Source of the DNA: Nymphaea colorata | Lineage: Eukaryota; Streptophyta; Magnoliopsida; Nymphaeales; Nymphaeaceae | Length of the DNA: 64,000 nt | Assembly (NCBI RefSeq): GCF_008831285.2 | Contig: NC_045141.1 | Span: 10,340,106 to 10,404,105, forward strand | Direction of reading: 5' to 3' | In this document: in pieces, positions 36,712 to 46,750 of the stretch | Position numbering within the stretch: position 1 is the first letter of the stretch | How the letters are laid out: the number at the start of each line of letters is the position of its first letter | Notes under the pieces: generated by a model | Databases searched by the model: none | Told to the model about the DNA's origin: nothing | What the model saw: the letters and a program-made list of their open reading frames with translations, nothing else | Position numbers and translations under genes: made by a program

Positions 36712-37956
36712 TGTTTGGTTGGAGGGAAACGGAAGGACAGGGAGGGATTGAGCAATCCCCCCTCTCTTTGGTTGGCTAATTAGAAAGGAGGGAAAGGGGC
36801 AAAGTGTGTTTGGTTGGGAGGGGAGGGAAAGGAAAGGGAGGGATTGTGTAGTGTAAATGCAATCCTCTCAAATCGGACGGATTGGGAAGGAAAGGAAAGG
36901 GAGAAGGTAGCAAAAGTGTTGACTGTCCACAATACCCCTTCAATGTTTTTTTCTTCAACAAAAAAAAGGAGGAGGAAAAGCCGAGGCCTCCTCCCCTGCT
37001 GTGCGAGAAACAGGCTGCTCATCCCCATGGGACCTCCTCCTCCTTTCTAAACACCCATTTTCTGAAGGTACGTTCTTTTCTTCTTCGTCTTCTTCTTTGA
37101 GGCCTCTTCCCCATCCTCTTCTTCTTCTTTTCTTCTTTGTTTTCGTTTTTTCTTTTTTTTTTTTGTGGCGACGGAGACCAGACATCCTCCCTATCCTGTC
37201 TCTCTTCTTCATGGCGATGGAGGCAGGTGGTGCCCCTATTTCAGCAGCAGGGACGACCCGATGGCCCTTTTTCTTCTCTGTCACCTGATTTTTATGAGTA
37301 GCAGCAGCAGGTGGGGGAAGGAAGAAAAAATGGCGTGAAGATGATGGTGAAGCTGGAGATGGCAATCATCCTCCACCACATGGTGCTCAACTTCCAATGG
37401 GAGCCCTTCGAGCAGGATCACCCCATCGCCTTCCCGTTCGTCGAATTCCCCAAAGGCCTCCCCATTAGAGTTCACAAGCTTCCTGCCACCACAGTTGATT
37501 GGAATCCATGAGTGGGAATGGATTCATAAACAGCAACATCATCTCTATCAATCTCTCTGTCTCACAGTGATGATTAGCTATTCTTGAGGAAGCTGCACGG
37601 TTTTCTTCTTCACCCACACATACCTTGATTTTATCATGCTTTGAAAAGGATCGGTCGCCTCCAACTTTCTCTTGTTTGAGTACCAATTGAGCGAGTTTGG
37701 GAGGTATTCTCGGTTTGATCATGCCTAACGCCTACTTGAGAAATGCTCATCGCGTTCTTAATTTTTTAAACATCTTGATTGGGGTATTATTGTAAAGTAT
37801 TATAAATTATATCCTTTCCTTTCCTTTATGTAGTCTAAACAAACGTTTAACCTTTCCTTTCATTCATATCCAAACAAGCTTTTTAATCACCTCTTTCTTT
37901 TCATTTCCATTCCATTCCTTTCCCTTCCTTTCCCTCCCTTTCCCTCCAACCAAACC
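36712..37956. mobile_element. TIR element (GTTTGGTTGGAGGGAAA ends) carrying a P450 fragment
   Basis: GTTTGGTTGGAGGGAAA at 36,713-36,729 is repeated as its exact reverse complement at 37,939-37,955, and looser G/A-rich similarity continues inward (GGAAAGGAAAGG steps). An internal copy of the end motif, 'gtttggttgggaggggaggg', lies near 36,808. The ~1.25-kb body is GC-richer and holds a cytochrome P450 piece at 37,329-37,511 and polypyrimidine stretches. No transposase is visible. Gene-fragment content inside TIRs recalls Pack-type elements; the superfamily is undetermined, as no clear target duplication was found. Confidence 0.6.
37329..37511 (+). pseudogene. Cytochrome P450 C-terminal fragment (captured)
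   Basis: Cytochrome P450s are haem-thiolate monooxygenases on the ER. The frame reads VKLEMAIILHHMVLNFQWEP, then DHPIAFPFVEFPKGLPIRVH, ending at a stop. This is the last ~60 residues of a plant P450: the ELAKLEMAIFLHHLVLNF helix after the haem cysteine, then the FPxxFPKGLPIRV C-terminus. The pattern is closest in my memory to brassinosteroid-type members of the CYP85 clan (CYP90/CYP724). The haem-binding FxxGxRxCxG segment is not readable: upstream is VGEGRKNGVKMM, suggesting a frameshift or a breakpoint. It lies wholly inside the TIR element, so capture is the likeliest origin. It cannot encode an enzyme. Confidence 0.75.
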
Positions 37957-38172
37957 GAGCGTTAGGGAAGTGTAGTTCAAAGAAGAGGGTTTTGATAGAT
38001 TCCACTTTCAGCGCAGCACGTCGTTTTCTTTTTGAGATTGGGGATCGTACATTGAGGGATTCAGGTAACGGATTCGGTTGGTTTGTGTTGGGGATGAGTT
38101 CGGGGACAGGGCATTCTGTTTTGCTGTGTTCGCTTTGGCTCTTGAAGCTGAAGGATGAACGATAAGGGCTAG

Positions 38173-38550
38173 ATGATGAATCGAACCTATGGAGGGTGGC
38201 ACGGCAGAGGTAGCAGTGGGACAAGCATGGCTGGTGGGTATCCACAGTCTGGCCATGCAGGCTGGAAGTCAAAGAAGATGGATATGCGGCGGAAGGGGAG
38301 CGAGGGTATTCCATCAGCACAACAACTGGGTGTTGTCGGTTACAACCCGCCGAGGCTTCAGTAATTGCAGACGCAGAACAGGCTGAAAGCATGGGGATTC
38401 TACCCAAAGCGGAAGTTCCACAGGTTTGTGCCGTATGCGCCACGGAATACGATGTCTTTTATCATCCGTGCAAAGAAGTCCGGGGAAATTGCCTCTCTGG
38501 TCTCTCCCTGCCCGGTGACTCCCGCTATCTTGACAACCACAGGTTTGGCT
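38173..38550 (+). pseudogene. Plant protein fragment with premature stop
   Basis: The frame opens MMNRTYGGWHGRGSSGTSM, is Gly/Ser/Lys-rich, then reads VVGYNPPRLQ and stops at TAA (38,362-38,364). It reopens at once in the same frame: LQTQNRLKAWGFYPKRKFHR, FVPYAPRNTMSFIIRAKKSG, IASLVSPCPVTPAI. Continuous high-quality coding across the stop shows a single point change (for example CAA or GAA to TAA). I have a sense of having seen the APRNT..SFIIRAKKSG segment in plant proteins of unknown function but cannot name it. Coding similarity ends near 38,545 where a GAGGGTTTCAG-type repeat begins, so the 3' exons appear lost. A 5' UTR exon lies at 36,430-36,655. Confidence 0.6.
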
Positions 38551-38700
38551 GAACCCCTCACTCGACTGAAACCCTTGCTCGAGCAGAGATCATTGGGCTT
38601 TTGAGACCCTCCCTCATTTGAGGGAGAGAGGGTTTCAGAAACCTTGTTTTCTCTGATTTAGAGAGAGAGAGAGAGAGGGTTTCGTTTGAGGCAAAGGACT
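38545..38700. repeat. GAGGGTTTCAG-type repeat, second locus
   Basis: 'cactcgactgaaacccttgc', 'gagggagagagggtttcaga' and an (AG)n run, related to 32,690-32,925. It replaces the expected continuation of the pseudogene. Confidence 0.55.
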
Positions 38701-39149
38701 CCACCTTTCAGACAATGCAGAAAAAGCTGATGAAAGGAATGAGCTGCAGTAGTGAAGGGCTTGATTTTCCTCCTTTGAAGGCGACGGCATTCCCTACTTT
38801 TGGGGCAGGCACCTCACCCACCTGCTATTGCAGAGACGATGAGATGAACAGGTACCTGCTATTCTAGGGAACATGGCGAAAGGCAACCAGAAGACCTCGA
38901 TGGTGACTGGGAGCAATGAAGAGCAAGCTGTGCATGGCGATGGCGAGCAGGGGCGATCGTTGCTAATAAAACACATCAATGGAAAGTGAAGAACCCTTAC
39001 TGAGGGGAGGCCTTAGCTGCAGTGAACTGAGCGAACGACGATGGCAATATGGCATCGGAGGTTGGAAGAGGAAGAGAGTGAAGAAAGAGAAAAAAATGAA
39101 AAATGACAAATCAATGAAGAAAAGTAAAACAATAAATATCAGTTCCTCG
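38701..39149. other. Stretch without identified gene
   Basis: GC-moderate sequence with short open frames but no recognised family. It may be remnants of the upstream gene or of the inserted repeat. Confidence 0.3.
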
Positions 39150-39290
39150 TGCTAACGAGCCTAGTTGGATAAGCGAGCTTAAACAAACTCGAACTTGGCT
39201 TGATAACATAAGCTGAACGACCAACTAAAGCCCGGCTTGTTGAGTAGAAAAGCTAGCTCGAACTCGAGTTTGTATTTAGAGGCATAACTT
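39150..39290. repeat. GCTCGA-rich dispersed repeat
   Basis: 'cgagcttaaacaaactcgaa' through 'agctagctcgaactcgagtt'. Same family as 33,895 and 41,640. Confidence 0.45.
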
Positions 39291-40531
39291 AGTTTGACCA
39301 ACATATGCATGTTGACACATCCCCCTTTCTAGAAGCAACTGATCATGTATCAAAATCATTCCAAGAGACATGCTTAAGAAAGAAAACGAAACTAGAAAAT
39401 TCTACCAGGCATAAATCCCAGCTCAATTCTCCATTTAATTATTTTCATGAAATTGTAGCTTCCTTTAGGTCAACAAGATGTATAATCTTGAATTAATACA
39501 AAACAAAGTGATGCATAGACTCGAAAAAATTAGATGCACCACAAATGATAAATATCAAACATTTGAGCACGATTAGAAAGTGGAAGTATCAAGATTAATC
39601 TTGCTTGCTTTTTGCAATTGTATATAGGCAAGGGTCGAACCGTTGTTGAAACACAATTTTACATATTTTTTATATTGGTTATTTTAAAATTTTTAAAATT
39701 TACATATAAAATTTTGATTTTTTTATATTTTCTAAACAAGAACACGTAATAGAGAGTATTTTGATCTACACGTCAGATGGCCATTGCATGCATTGTTGTA
39801 AGGCATATCATTCGTATCGAAGTAAAACAGTCCGAGATCCAAGACCCACAATAAGCAAAACAAAGGGGATGAAGGGGATTAGTTCGGTGGTCCCTCTGTA
39901 AACAAAGCAGAAAGCGTGTTCCAACTCCACATATGATTCCACGGGCCCAGATGTGTCGTGTTTGACTGCAATTCCCTTTTTCTTTGTTTGTTCGTACCGA
40001 CAAAACCTTTCACGGAACTCAGAGAGTTGTCCCGTGAGCAACAAGAAAAACAGTGGTGAACCGCCCTTCCCAATTCAAACAACCCTCTTTCGGTATTCAA
40101 CATGGATCGGTGTACCGAATCGGTCACAAACAGTATAAAACGGAGCCTATCAAGTACAGAACTCCTTCGTCGGACGGTACTGATTCCACGCAGCTCAGAA
40201 TGTCCTTTTATTATCTAGACAAGTTCAGGAAACCATCCCCTGCTCTAAATTGAACAGACCCATTGAGCGAGGTAGATCTCTCTATTGGCCTCTATAATAT
40301 GCAATCACTCTCTCTCTCTCTCTATCTTTCTATATATATATATATATCAAAATATATAATCAAAAGAAGCAAACACAAAATCTCAAATTGTGTCTAATTA
40401 CTCAACTGAAGATGAAAAGTGAAAACAGACTCCTCTGGTATACTCAAAACGCGAAAAATGTACACTTTATTCATGTTCTTTACACAAGACAAAAAGATAA
40501 TAAGAAAAAGCAGTGGAAAAGGACACTAGTG
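39291..40531. other. Stretch without identified gene
   Basis: 39,770-40,260 is less AT-rich with overlapping open frames on both strands, none recognised. A compound (CT)n(TA)n microsatellite lies at 40,307-40,348. Confidence 0.35.
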
Positions 40532-41130
40532 TCATAACGTGAGGAGGTTAGCAGGCAGCAGGGCCAGAGCCACGCCGTACCAAGAATCCAATCCGAGACT
40601 CAACCCGCTCGAGCTCACCGCTGAGCCATCACGGGCCAACGACTGTGTGACGTTATCAGAGATGCAGCGATCGACGTCCACCATGACCAAGCCGGTGCCG
40701 ACGATCTCCGAGCCGAGACACAGGCCGTCGTTTCTGGCAAGCTTGAGCTTGGGGCTCAACCGCTCCACCACCTCCTTCCGGAACGGTACCTGCTCGCTGA
40801 GCCGGGTGTAGCAGAGGTCGAGGTCGTGAATCAAGGGAAGCCCACCGAGTCCAGATGGTATGGCCCCGGTGAGCCGTTGTGGTTTAAGGACAGGTTGGTC
40901 AGGTTGCGCAGGCGAGCCATGGAAGCCGGGATAGTGCTGATGAGCCAAGTGTAGGCCAAGTCGAGGCTGACCAACCCCGCCATATGGGTCCAAGCCCTTT
41001 AGCTCCCGCGGTGATGCTGTCTCAATAGATATGTTGTTGAAGCTCAAATCGAGCTTAGTCACCTTTGAGAGTTGGCTGACCTCCGATCGAGTCAAAAGAA
41101 ATTGAATGGAGGGGCACTTGTTTAAACAAA
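40532..41130 (-). pseudogene. LRR receptor-like protein, frameshifted C-terminal fragment
   Basis: LRR receptor-like proteins are extracellular, membrane-tethered recognition proteins. The minus strand reads QLSKVTKLDLSFNNIS (an LxxLxLSxNxI repeat), then shifts frame: MAGLVSLDLAYTWLISTIPA and RLRNLTNLSLNHN appear in another frame. It returns with LTGAIPSGLGGLPLIHDLDL, a juxtamembrane LARNDGLCLGSEIVG, and a hydrophobic tail SWYGVALALLPANLLTL before the stop. The Cys-containing cap and hydrophobic end match the normal C-terminus of this class, which ends in a TM or GPI-type segment. At least two frameshifts and a missing N-terminal half make it a pseudogene. The exact subfamily is not assigned. 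Confidence 0.75.
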
Positions 41131-41310
41131 CTCAAATCTGGTGGATATATGTATATATAAAGCAATAAATATTTACGATTTCACACCAGCCACAATGTGG
41201 CTACACTACTGGTTCTGGCTGAGGTCAAGGACGATGAGCTAGGTGTTCTTTTGAAATTTTCAAACATAAAACCTAAGTCACCCAGACTCTTCTATTTTAC
41301 TGCCGCCCCT

Positions 41311-41620
41311 GAGTCACATCGAGTCGGGTGCGCACCGGGCATGGGCGCGGCTCCAACTCATACCCGAGCCCAATTAGAATGCCATATTACTAAATGACTT
41401 ATATAATATATGTTGTCGTGATATTTTAGTATGCAATACAATTATTCAAGTATGTTATATACATTGATAACTTAATTATAATAATAATATATGCATGCTT
41501 ATTCTGTTATATATATAATAAATTATTTTAGTATGCACCGCCGCACTTAAATTTTTTATAATGTGCCACTCCAGCTCCCACACCCTCATCGGCAACCGTA
41601 CCCACACCCCGCGCTCAGGT
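41311..41620. repeat. Diverged relative of the 12,385-12,623 MITE
   Basis: The right part (GCACCGCCGCACTTAAATTTTT ... CACCCCGCGCTCAGGTGATAG) aligns with GCACCGCCGCACTGCAATTTTT ... CCGGTGACATAG of the 12.4-kb element. The left part, CTGAGTCACATCGAGTCGGG, resembles its CTATGTCATCGGGG end. The AT-rich core is longer. No target duplication found. Confidence 0.55.
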
Positions 41621-41639
41621 GATAGAGCTTAAAACCAAA

Positions 41640-41805
41640 GAAAGAAATTAGGTCAAATGGGGAGTTGGTAAGCGACCTTAAAAGAGTCATGCTCGAGGTG
41701 TGGCTTGGTCTATCGAATTGAGTTCAAGCTGACCTTGTATTGCTAAACACGAGCTCGAGACAAGCTGAACGAGCTTAATTTTGACTTGGCTCCTACATAG
41801 CCCTA
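41640..41805 (-). repeat. GCTCGA-rich dispersed repeat abutting the LINE
   Basis: It is the reverse complement of 58,326-58,475 along nearly its whole length (TAGGGCTGTA / CATAGCCCTA end, 'caagctgaacgagct', 'caaatggggagttggtaagc'). Its TAGGGCT end lies where the LINE coding sequence stops. Confidence 0.6.
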
Positions 41806-41839
41806 CAAGTGGGTCAAGTGTCTGCTGAAGTGGTGTGAG

Positions 41840-43124
41840 GTTCCTGTAGGTATACTAACTGCACCCTCAAATAACATTCCTTGCGCTTCATCTGTATCTA
41901 ACACCCTGCGAAAATAAGCAGTGCACACTTCAAGAATCTGTCTACTCTGTACATATTCAGTGCGATCATACTCTATACTTCTAATCTTTCATTTAGCTTG
42001 CCTAGACTTAGCCATATCATGAAAAAAGGAGGCGTTCTTATCCCCCTCCGCAAGCCAACGAATACGCGATCTTTGTTTCCACATCACCTCTTCCATGAGA
42101 AGGGCCTGAGATAGTTGCTTCCTCACTCTGTGTTCCTCATCAATCGCACCTTCCACCCCTTGTTCCATATGCTCCCTGCATTCCTCTAGTCGGCTTTGAA
42201 GGGTGGTGATGTTGTCAATAAGATTACCAAAAGAATGTTTGTTCCAATGTAGAAGAGCCTGACGCAGGCGATTAAGCTTAAGAAGGAGGCACATCATTGG
42301 GCACCCCCGAGCCTCACCTCTCCAAGCTTGAAGCATCACTACCTTACCTTCCCTGTCCATCAACCAAGGCTTAAAGAATCTAAACGCTTCTGACCCCGTG
42401 TATCATCATTAATGTCCTTGAACTGATATAGAAGCACACTATGATCGGATGTGGCTGACGTCTACACCTTAAGCCTGCCTTCTCCACCAAAACCTGTTTG
42501 CCAGTCATTGTTAACCATGCACCAATCCAGCTTACACTGCACTAAATCTTGCCTTTGTCTATGGTTCGACCACGTAAACCTGTTGTTACTATCTTCAACC
42601 TCCTTTTACCTGCAAGCATAAACAAAGCGACTGAAAGATAGGCAGGAAGCAGGTAACAGAGCAGAACCCGAGTTATTTCGGCTACTGAGCATGGCATTGA
42701 AATCACCAATTAACATAACCGGTCCTTCGACTCTAGAAACAAGGGCCTCTAGTTTGTAAAGGCTTTGTAGCCTTTCCCCAAACCTAAGAGGCAGGTACAC
42801 ACCAAAAACTACAAAGACTTTGTCATTTGCTAGTCTACGAAAAGAAACACCAACCCAATTATGATCAACAACCAAAGAAGTAGCTTCCATTTCCTCCTCT
42901 TTCCAAACACATAATATTCTCACCACACTGTCAGTACCTTCAATGTCAGACACAAATCTATAGTTGTGGTATCTTTCCATAATTATCTTCATCCTATGAT
43001 TGGTAATCATCGAATCAAGAACAAACCCAACAAAAGGATTAAACTTATTGAGAATCAGCTTTAGTTCTTGCTTTGCAGGCCTCTTCGCAAGGCCTCTAAG
43101 GTTCCACCTAAATACTTTCAGGAT
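41840..43124 (-). pseudogene. LINE ORF2 endonuclease and RT linker, truncated
   Basis: It starts ILKVFRWNLRGLAKRPAKQE, the APE-endonuclease entry (…WNxRGL). Catalytic landmarks IGDFNAM and ATSDHSVLL are present, but the usual Glu of the 'ETK' motif is replaced (GFVLDSMITNH). A stop follows SFSRFVYACR near 42,606, after which the frame resumes (NRFTWSNHRQRQDLVQCKLD). The linker LNRLRQALLHWNKHSFGN and QRSRIRWLAEGDKNASFFHD is well kept and leads normally into RT; another stop lies at 41,989, and homology ends near 41,840. Not functional. Confidence 0.85.
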
Positions 43125-43125
43125 T

Positions 43126-44706
43126 TCAAATGTTGATAGCCTCTACCCTTGCTCCCTCAATTCTGAGAGCCCTGCCACTAGCATTCTCTTCATTATCTTC
43201 CACATTTGGAAGGTTTATAAGTGCCTGATTCATATTGTCAACCACCTTTTTCTGCTTCTTGGGCCCATTATATCGGTGAACAATTGCATCTTCCAAACTA
43301 ATCACAGTGGCTGGTGGGTGACCTTTCTTGCCCTTGCTGGCAAACCTGGTTGATTTTCTCGTCCCCCAGTGCCTAGCATCAACTACTTCAATGTGGCCAC
43401 TCACAAGGTCAGAACCCTGATCAGTGCCCTCCTTCATATTCAAACTATAATCCTTCTCCTTGCCGAAGTAAGAATCCTTAGCCCCAGCTGCAAACATGAA
43501 TTTGATTGGAGGTACATGATCATCCAGGCTGTTAGTGGCAGTCTGTTGTAGACAAAGGAAGGGGTTGGGAATCCCTTCATCAGCGTTTTCAGTGTTTCCT
43601 TCCTCTGGCATGCTCTGTGAAGAGTCCCATCCCCCTATCATCCCTCCTTTATTAAAGTTTTTCCTCACTTGGTTACCCTCTCTCTCTACCTTTTTCTGCT
43701 TTAAGCCCCCATCTCCAATATCAGGAGCCAGCCTAGTTCTCAGACCTGGGTCAGTCTTATTACTATTCCCTGCTTCATTCTCAAGCTGACTCCCAAGTGA
43801 GGCAAATCTGTTTCCTTGTGTGTCCCTTCTCCCAGAGTCATTTTTCTGCATCCCACCTCTTTGTTTCTTAATGACCTGAACTTTACTCCAAACTTGCTCC
43901 TCAGAACCTGACGTTTCTGCTTTACCCTTATTCTTACATGCATCCTCGTAGTGTGAAGTAGTGCCACAAACACAGCAGTAACGAACCCTAGATTCGTATA
44001 ACACTTCTTGAGATATCCTGTTCCCTTGGATTCAATGATGATTTTGGGCAACAAATCAAGCGGAACATCCATGCACAACCGAGCGAAACCTAGTTTGTCC
44101 CTGTGCATAGTGCATTCATCTGCTCTAATGAAGGAGGCACCCATCCCCCTAGCAATAGCTTTAAAGATATGCGAATTCCTAAACAAAACTGGAAGTTGAG
44201 GAAGACGAATCCACAAAGGGATCGATTCCTTTTCATTCAGGCATAATTCTGTACCTGGCTTCCAACGACTGGTAATCAGAAGCCGACCCCCAACTACCCA
44301 TTTTCTGTACATTACCTCTCTGAGCTCTTCCTCAGAACTCACCCGCACCAAGAATCTCCCACTCCCAATAGCAGAAATTGTTGGACAGTTTACATTAATC
44401 AAAAAGCTTACGCAAGGCCTGGAAAACATATCTGTAGTCCATGCCAGTGCTCATTCTACCTCCGTAAAAGCCAGCTACTTCCGCAAACCGATATTGCTCC
44501 TCCATTTTCTGGTATGCCTCAGCAGGGAAGACCACTGTGGGTTCATCCCCAGATCTGTCCACAGCCGCCGCCGGGCGCTCCTGAAAATCCGACTCCTGGC
44601 TACCAGCAACAACACCTGCCCACCCTTTTAACTTCCTCGTTTGAGGGGTGGTTGGAGCATCATCTTCGCCCTGCTGCATATCCTTGTCACCGCTATCTTC
44701 TTCCAT
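43126..44706 (-). pseudogene. LINE ORF1 (DUF4283, CCHC zinc knuckle), two frameshifts
   Basis: ORF1 encodes the RNA-binding protein of plant L1 elements. Acidic start MEEDSGDKDMQQGEDD, then the DUF4283 domain: INVNCPTISAIGSGRFLVRV, VVGGRLLITSRWKPG, IPLWIRLPQLPVLFRN, LGFARLCMDVPLDLLPK. A zinc knuckle CCVCGTTSHYEDAC (C-x2-C-x4-H-x4-C) follows near 43,960, and then a long Lys/Ser-rich C-terminus. The frame changes near 44,400 (between YVFQALRK and FLINVNC) and again near 44,010 (before YESRVRYCC), so no full protein is made. ORF1 ends at 43,126, just overlapping the start of ORF2. Confidence 0.85.
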
Positions 44707-44833
44707 TCCATGCAGGTTGGAGTTGTTTCACTTTGCTTCGCTCCTTTGGGTTGCTCCATCCATGCTCCCCAGGTCTGGAAACTCACCCCTATTGTCGAGA
44801 TCCATCAGTCCGCTGATTCCCATCTCCCCAGCG

Positions 44834-44990
44834 AGCTTTCCCTTCCCCACTCAATGCCCTAATCTTCTCCCCTCAGAGCTTCTCTCTCCTTCGATGTCCA
44901 TCCCCCCGGTGAGTGCCGGGGGTTCCCCTCCAAGCTTTCCCTTCCCCACACGATGCCCTAGCCTGCTCTCCCCTCAGAGCTTCTCTCTCA
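44834..44990 (-). repeat. Two 5' UTR tandem units of the LINE
   Basis: 'agctttcccttccccac' to 'ctcagagcttctctct' occurs at 44,834 and 44,933 (period 99). Tandem 5' UTR units are common in L1-type elements and may carry the internal promoter. Confidence 0.7.
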
Positions 44991-45106
44991 CATCTCTAAG
45001 GGGGCCTTGTTCATCTAGTTCGAACAGTCCTCGCTGCTAATCATTGAGGCCAGTTGGTTTTGCTCGTCTACTAAGTTGCTGTCGAGCTCTCTCTTTACTT
45101 ATTCTT

Positions 45107-45706
45107 TGATGTTCTTGAGAGAAGATGGACTCTCAATATATAGAGTGCACGCCAGACCATTTTAGGTAAGATAATCTCGCAAATCCAGCATGATAAACAA
45201 AGTGTCAAGAAAAAAGGGATCAGATCTCTTATCAAGATCTGTTATTGTTATGCAGACTACGTTTTAGGTGGTTAATGGACTGGGATAGAAATGATAAGAG
45301 TAAATCAGCAAAACGTGGTTTTACGGATATTCAAAATAAGAATATCGCTGAAGACATTGAGGATCTTGATGTCAATGAAAAGATGACAATTAAGGAAGAC
45401 GTTGACGATCTTGATATCAACTGAAATTACTTAAAAGTGAGACATGGCATACTTGTTCCATTATAACCTTCCTTTTTGTAATCCTTCATCCACTCCAAAA
45501 ATTGTGGATCATGTAAATGTAAGTGAGAAATATTTTTTTAGTACTCTCAATTTTCTAAGAAATTGTGTATTATCATGATCTTGTATACCAAAAATCTTGT
45601 AAGCGATAACTTTTTTTTGTACTATATATATGTTGTTCAAAGGAATCAATAAAAACGCATTCTCTCCAGCTTTATCTTTCGCTCTTCCTCTCAATAAGTT
45701 TTCTCA
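45107..45706 (+). mobile_element. Copia-type LTR (C1), followed by primer-binding site
   Basis: A ~600-bp LTR from TGATGTTCTTGAG to TTTTCTCA, containing a TATA region (ACTATATATATG) and AATCAATAAA upstream of a pyrimidine-rich end. Its 3' limit is fixed by the adjoining primer site and by the fourth copy, which ends at the same base. The start is less certain. Confidence 0.65.
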
Positions 45707-45718
45707 TGTTATCAGAGC
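45707..45718 (+). promoter_or_regulatory. tRNA-iMet primer-binding site (one mismatch)
   Basis: TGTTATCAGAGC directly after the LTR. Other copies read TGTTATCAGAGC (55,944) and TGGTATCAGAGC (61,113); the latter is the canonical plant Copia primer site complementary to initiator tRNA-Met. No recognisable gag or pol follows. Confidence 0.75.
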
Positions 45719-46264
45719 AAAACGAGAGAGAGAAATCGACTGCTCCCTTCCGTTAACTCCAAAAAAATCCAAGCTTTTGTAGAGAGGTCCTTCAGACACC
45801 TGGAATTGGAATAATCTTCTGCTCGACATCTAGAATCACATGAAGAATCAGTGCCGGCCTTCCTCTCTGCTGCCTGATACACCTTTGCCTCCAGCAAATT
45901 ATTCCAGAGAATGGCGGGAAAGGAAGTTAGGGGAGGGCACCTTCCTCACCGGATTCTTCATGAACTCCGGCAGCGATCCGTATCGCCAGAATTTCTCAGG
46001 GTCTATTGAATTTCTCTGTTGCGGATGTCAGTGACGAGCCCATTGCAAATCTCCTCTTGGCAGCTCCTGTTCTCAGCCTACATGTTCAGCTCGACAGCAG
46101 GTTCTCTCAACCCTTCACTGAATCACAAACTCAGGCAGTCATATTTGCTTCTGTTCAAAGGCTTTGGTTTCCTCTCTGATTTAAGATGGCAAAAGAGCTT
46201 CTCCAGCGGAGGAAAGAGGGAGGAAACAGAATTTGGGTCTATTAGGGAGGAAACAGAATCATCT

Positions 46265-46750
46265 ACACCGACATGTCATATGAGCATATATTCACTTTGC
46301 AATGGGAGGAACATTTAATATTACTCACATAGTTGATTTCTTGAAGAACAATTCCTCCCTCTTCCATCGGTTCTCCCTATAGAGCTCTGGCAATAGCTTG
46401 GAATGTGCATCGATTCCATAAAAATACTGGCAATTTAGGAACCCTAATCCAGATTGGCATTCCCATATTCTCCTCAATTGATAAGGAGCATCTTGGATCC
46501 CATCTGCTTGCAGCCATCACTCTTCCACCCAGTTTCCATTCTCCCCTTCTAAAAACTACCCTGAGTTCGTCCTCACTGTGAACCCTTCCAAACCAGTCAT
46601 TTCTTTCCTAGTTTTCATTCCATGCAAACAACAAGAATCCTGAAAATTATTTTTTAATGGTGGAGAAAGAATCAAACCTGATGAGGACTCATGGTTCACC
46701 CCTTCGATTCTTTTTGTTATCAATTGATTCTCCATCTCCTGCTCTATCTT
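46265..46750 (-). pseudogene. LINE ORF1 (DUF4283) fragment, C1
   Basis: The minus strand reads VHSEDELRVVFRRGEWKLGG, RVMAASRWDPR, MPIWIRVPKLPVFLWNR and CTFQAIARAL, the DUF4283 core. A stop follows, then GIVLQEINYV of the linker toward the zinc knuckle. Internal deletion and stops make it non-functional. It is a different LINE family from the 41.8-45.0 kb element, judging by sequence. Confidence 0.7.

Larger units (their letters stand above)
41810..45003 (-). mobile_element. L1-type LINE, 5' two thirds, lacking reverse transcriptase
   Basis: Reading from about 45,003 downward: a 5' UTR with two ~99-bp tandem units (44,834 and 44,933), ORF1 with DUF4283 and a zinc knuckle, and ORF2 with an APE-type endonuclease and the start of the linker to RT. 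Coding similarity stops near 41,840, before the RT domain, next to the GCTCGA repeat at 41,640-41,805. LINEs usually lose their 5' end; here the 3' part is missing, which points to a later deletion or rearrangement. Inactive. Confidence 0.85.

Noticed and set aside
36955-37365. 136-codon minus-strand frame rich in Lys/Arg/Glu
   Set aside because: It is the complement of polypyrimidine tracts inside the TIR element and lies opposite the P450 fragment region.
37465-37722. Minus-strand frame (RIPPKLAQLVLKQEKVGGD...) next to the P450 fragment
   Set aside because: Could be a second captured piece, but no family was recognised and it overlaps the P450 stop region.
39770-40260. Less AT-rich segment suspected of being organellar DNA
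   Set aside because: No mitochondrial or plastid gene could be read in any frame.
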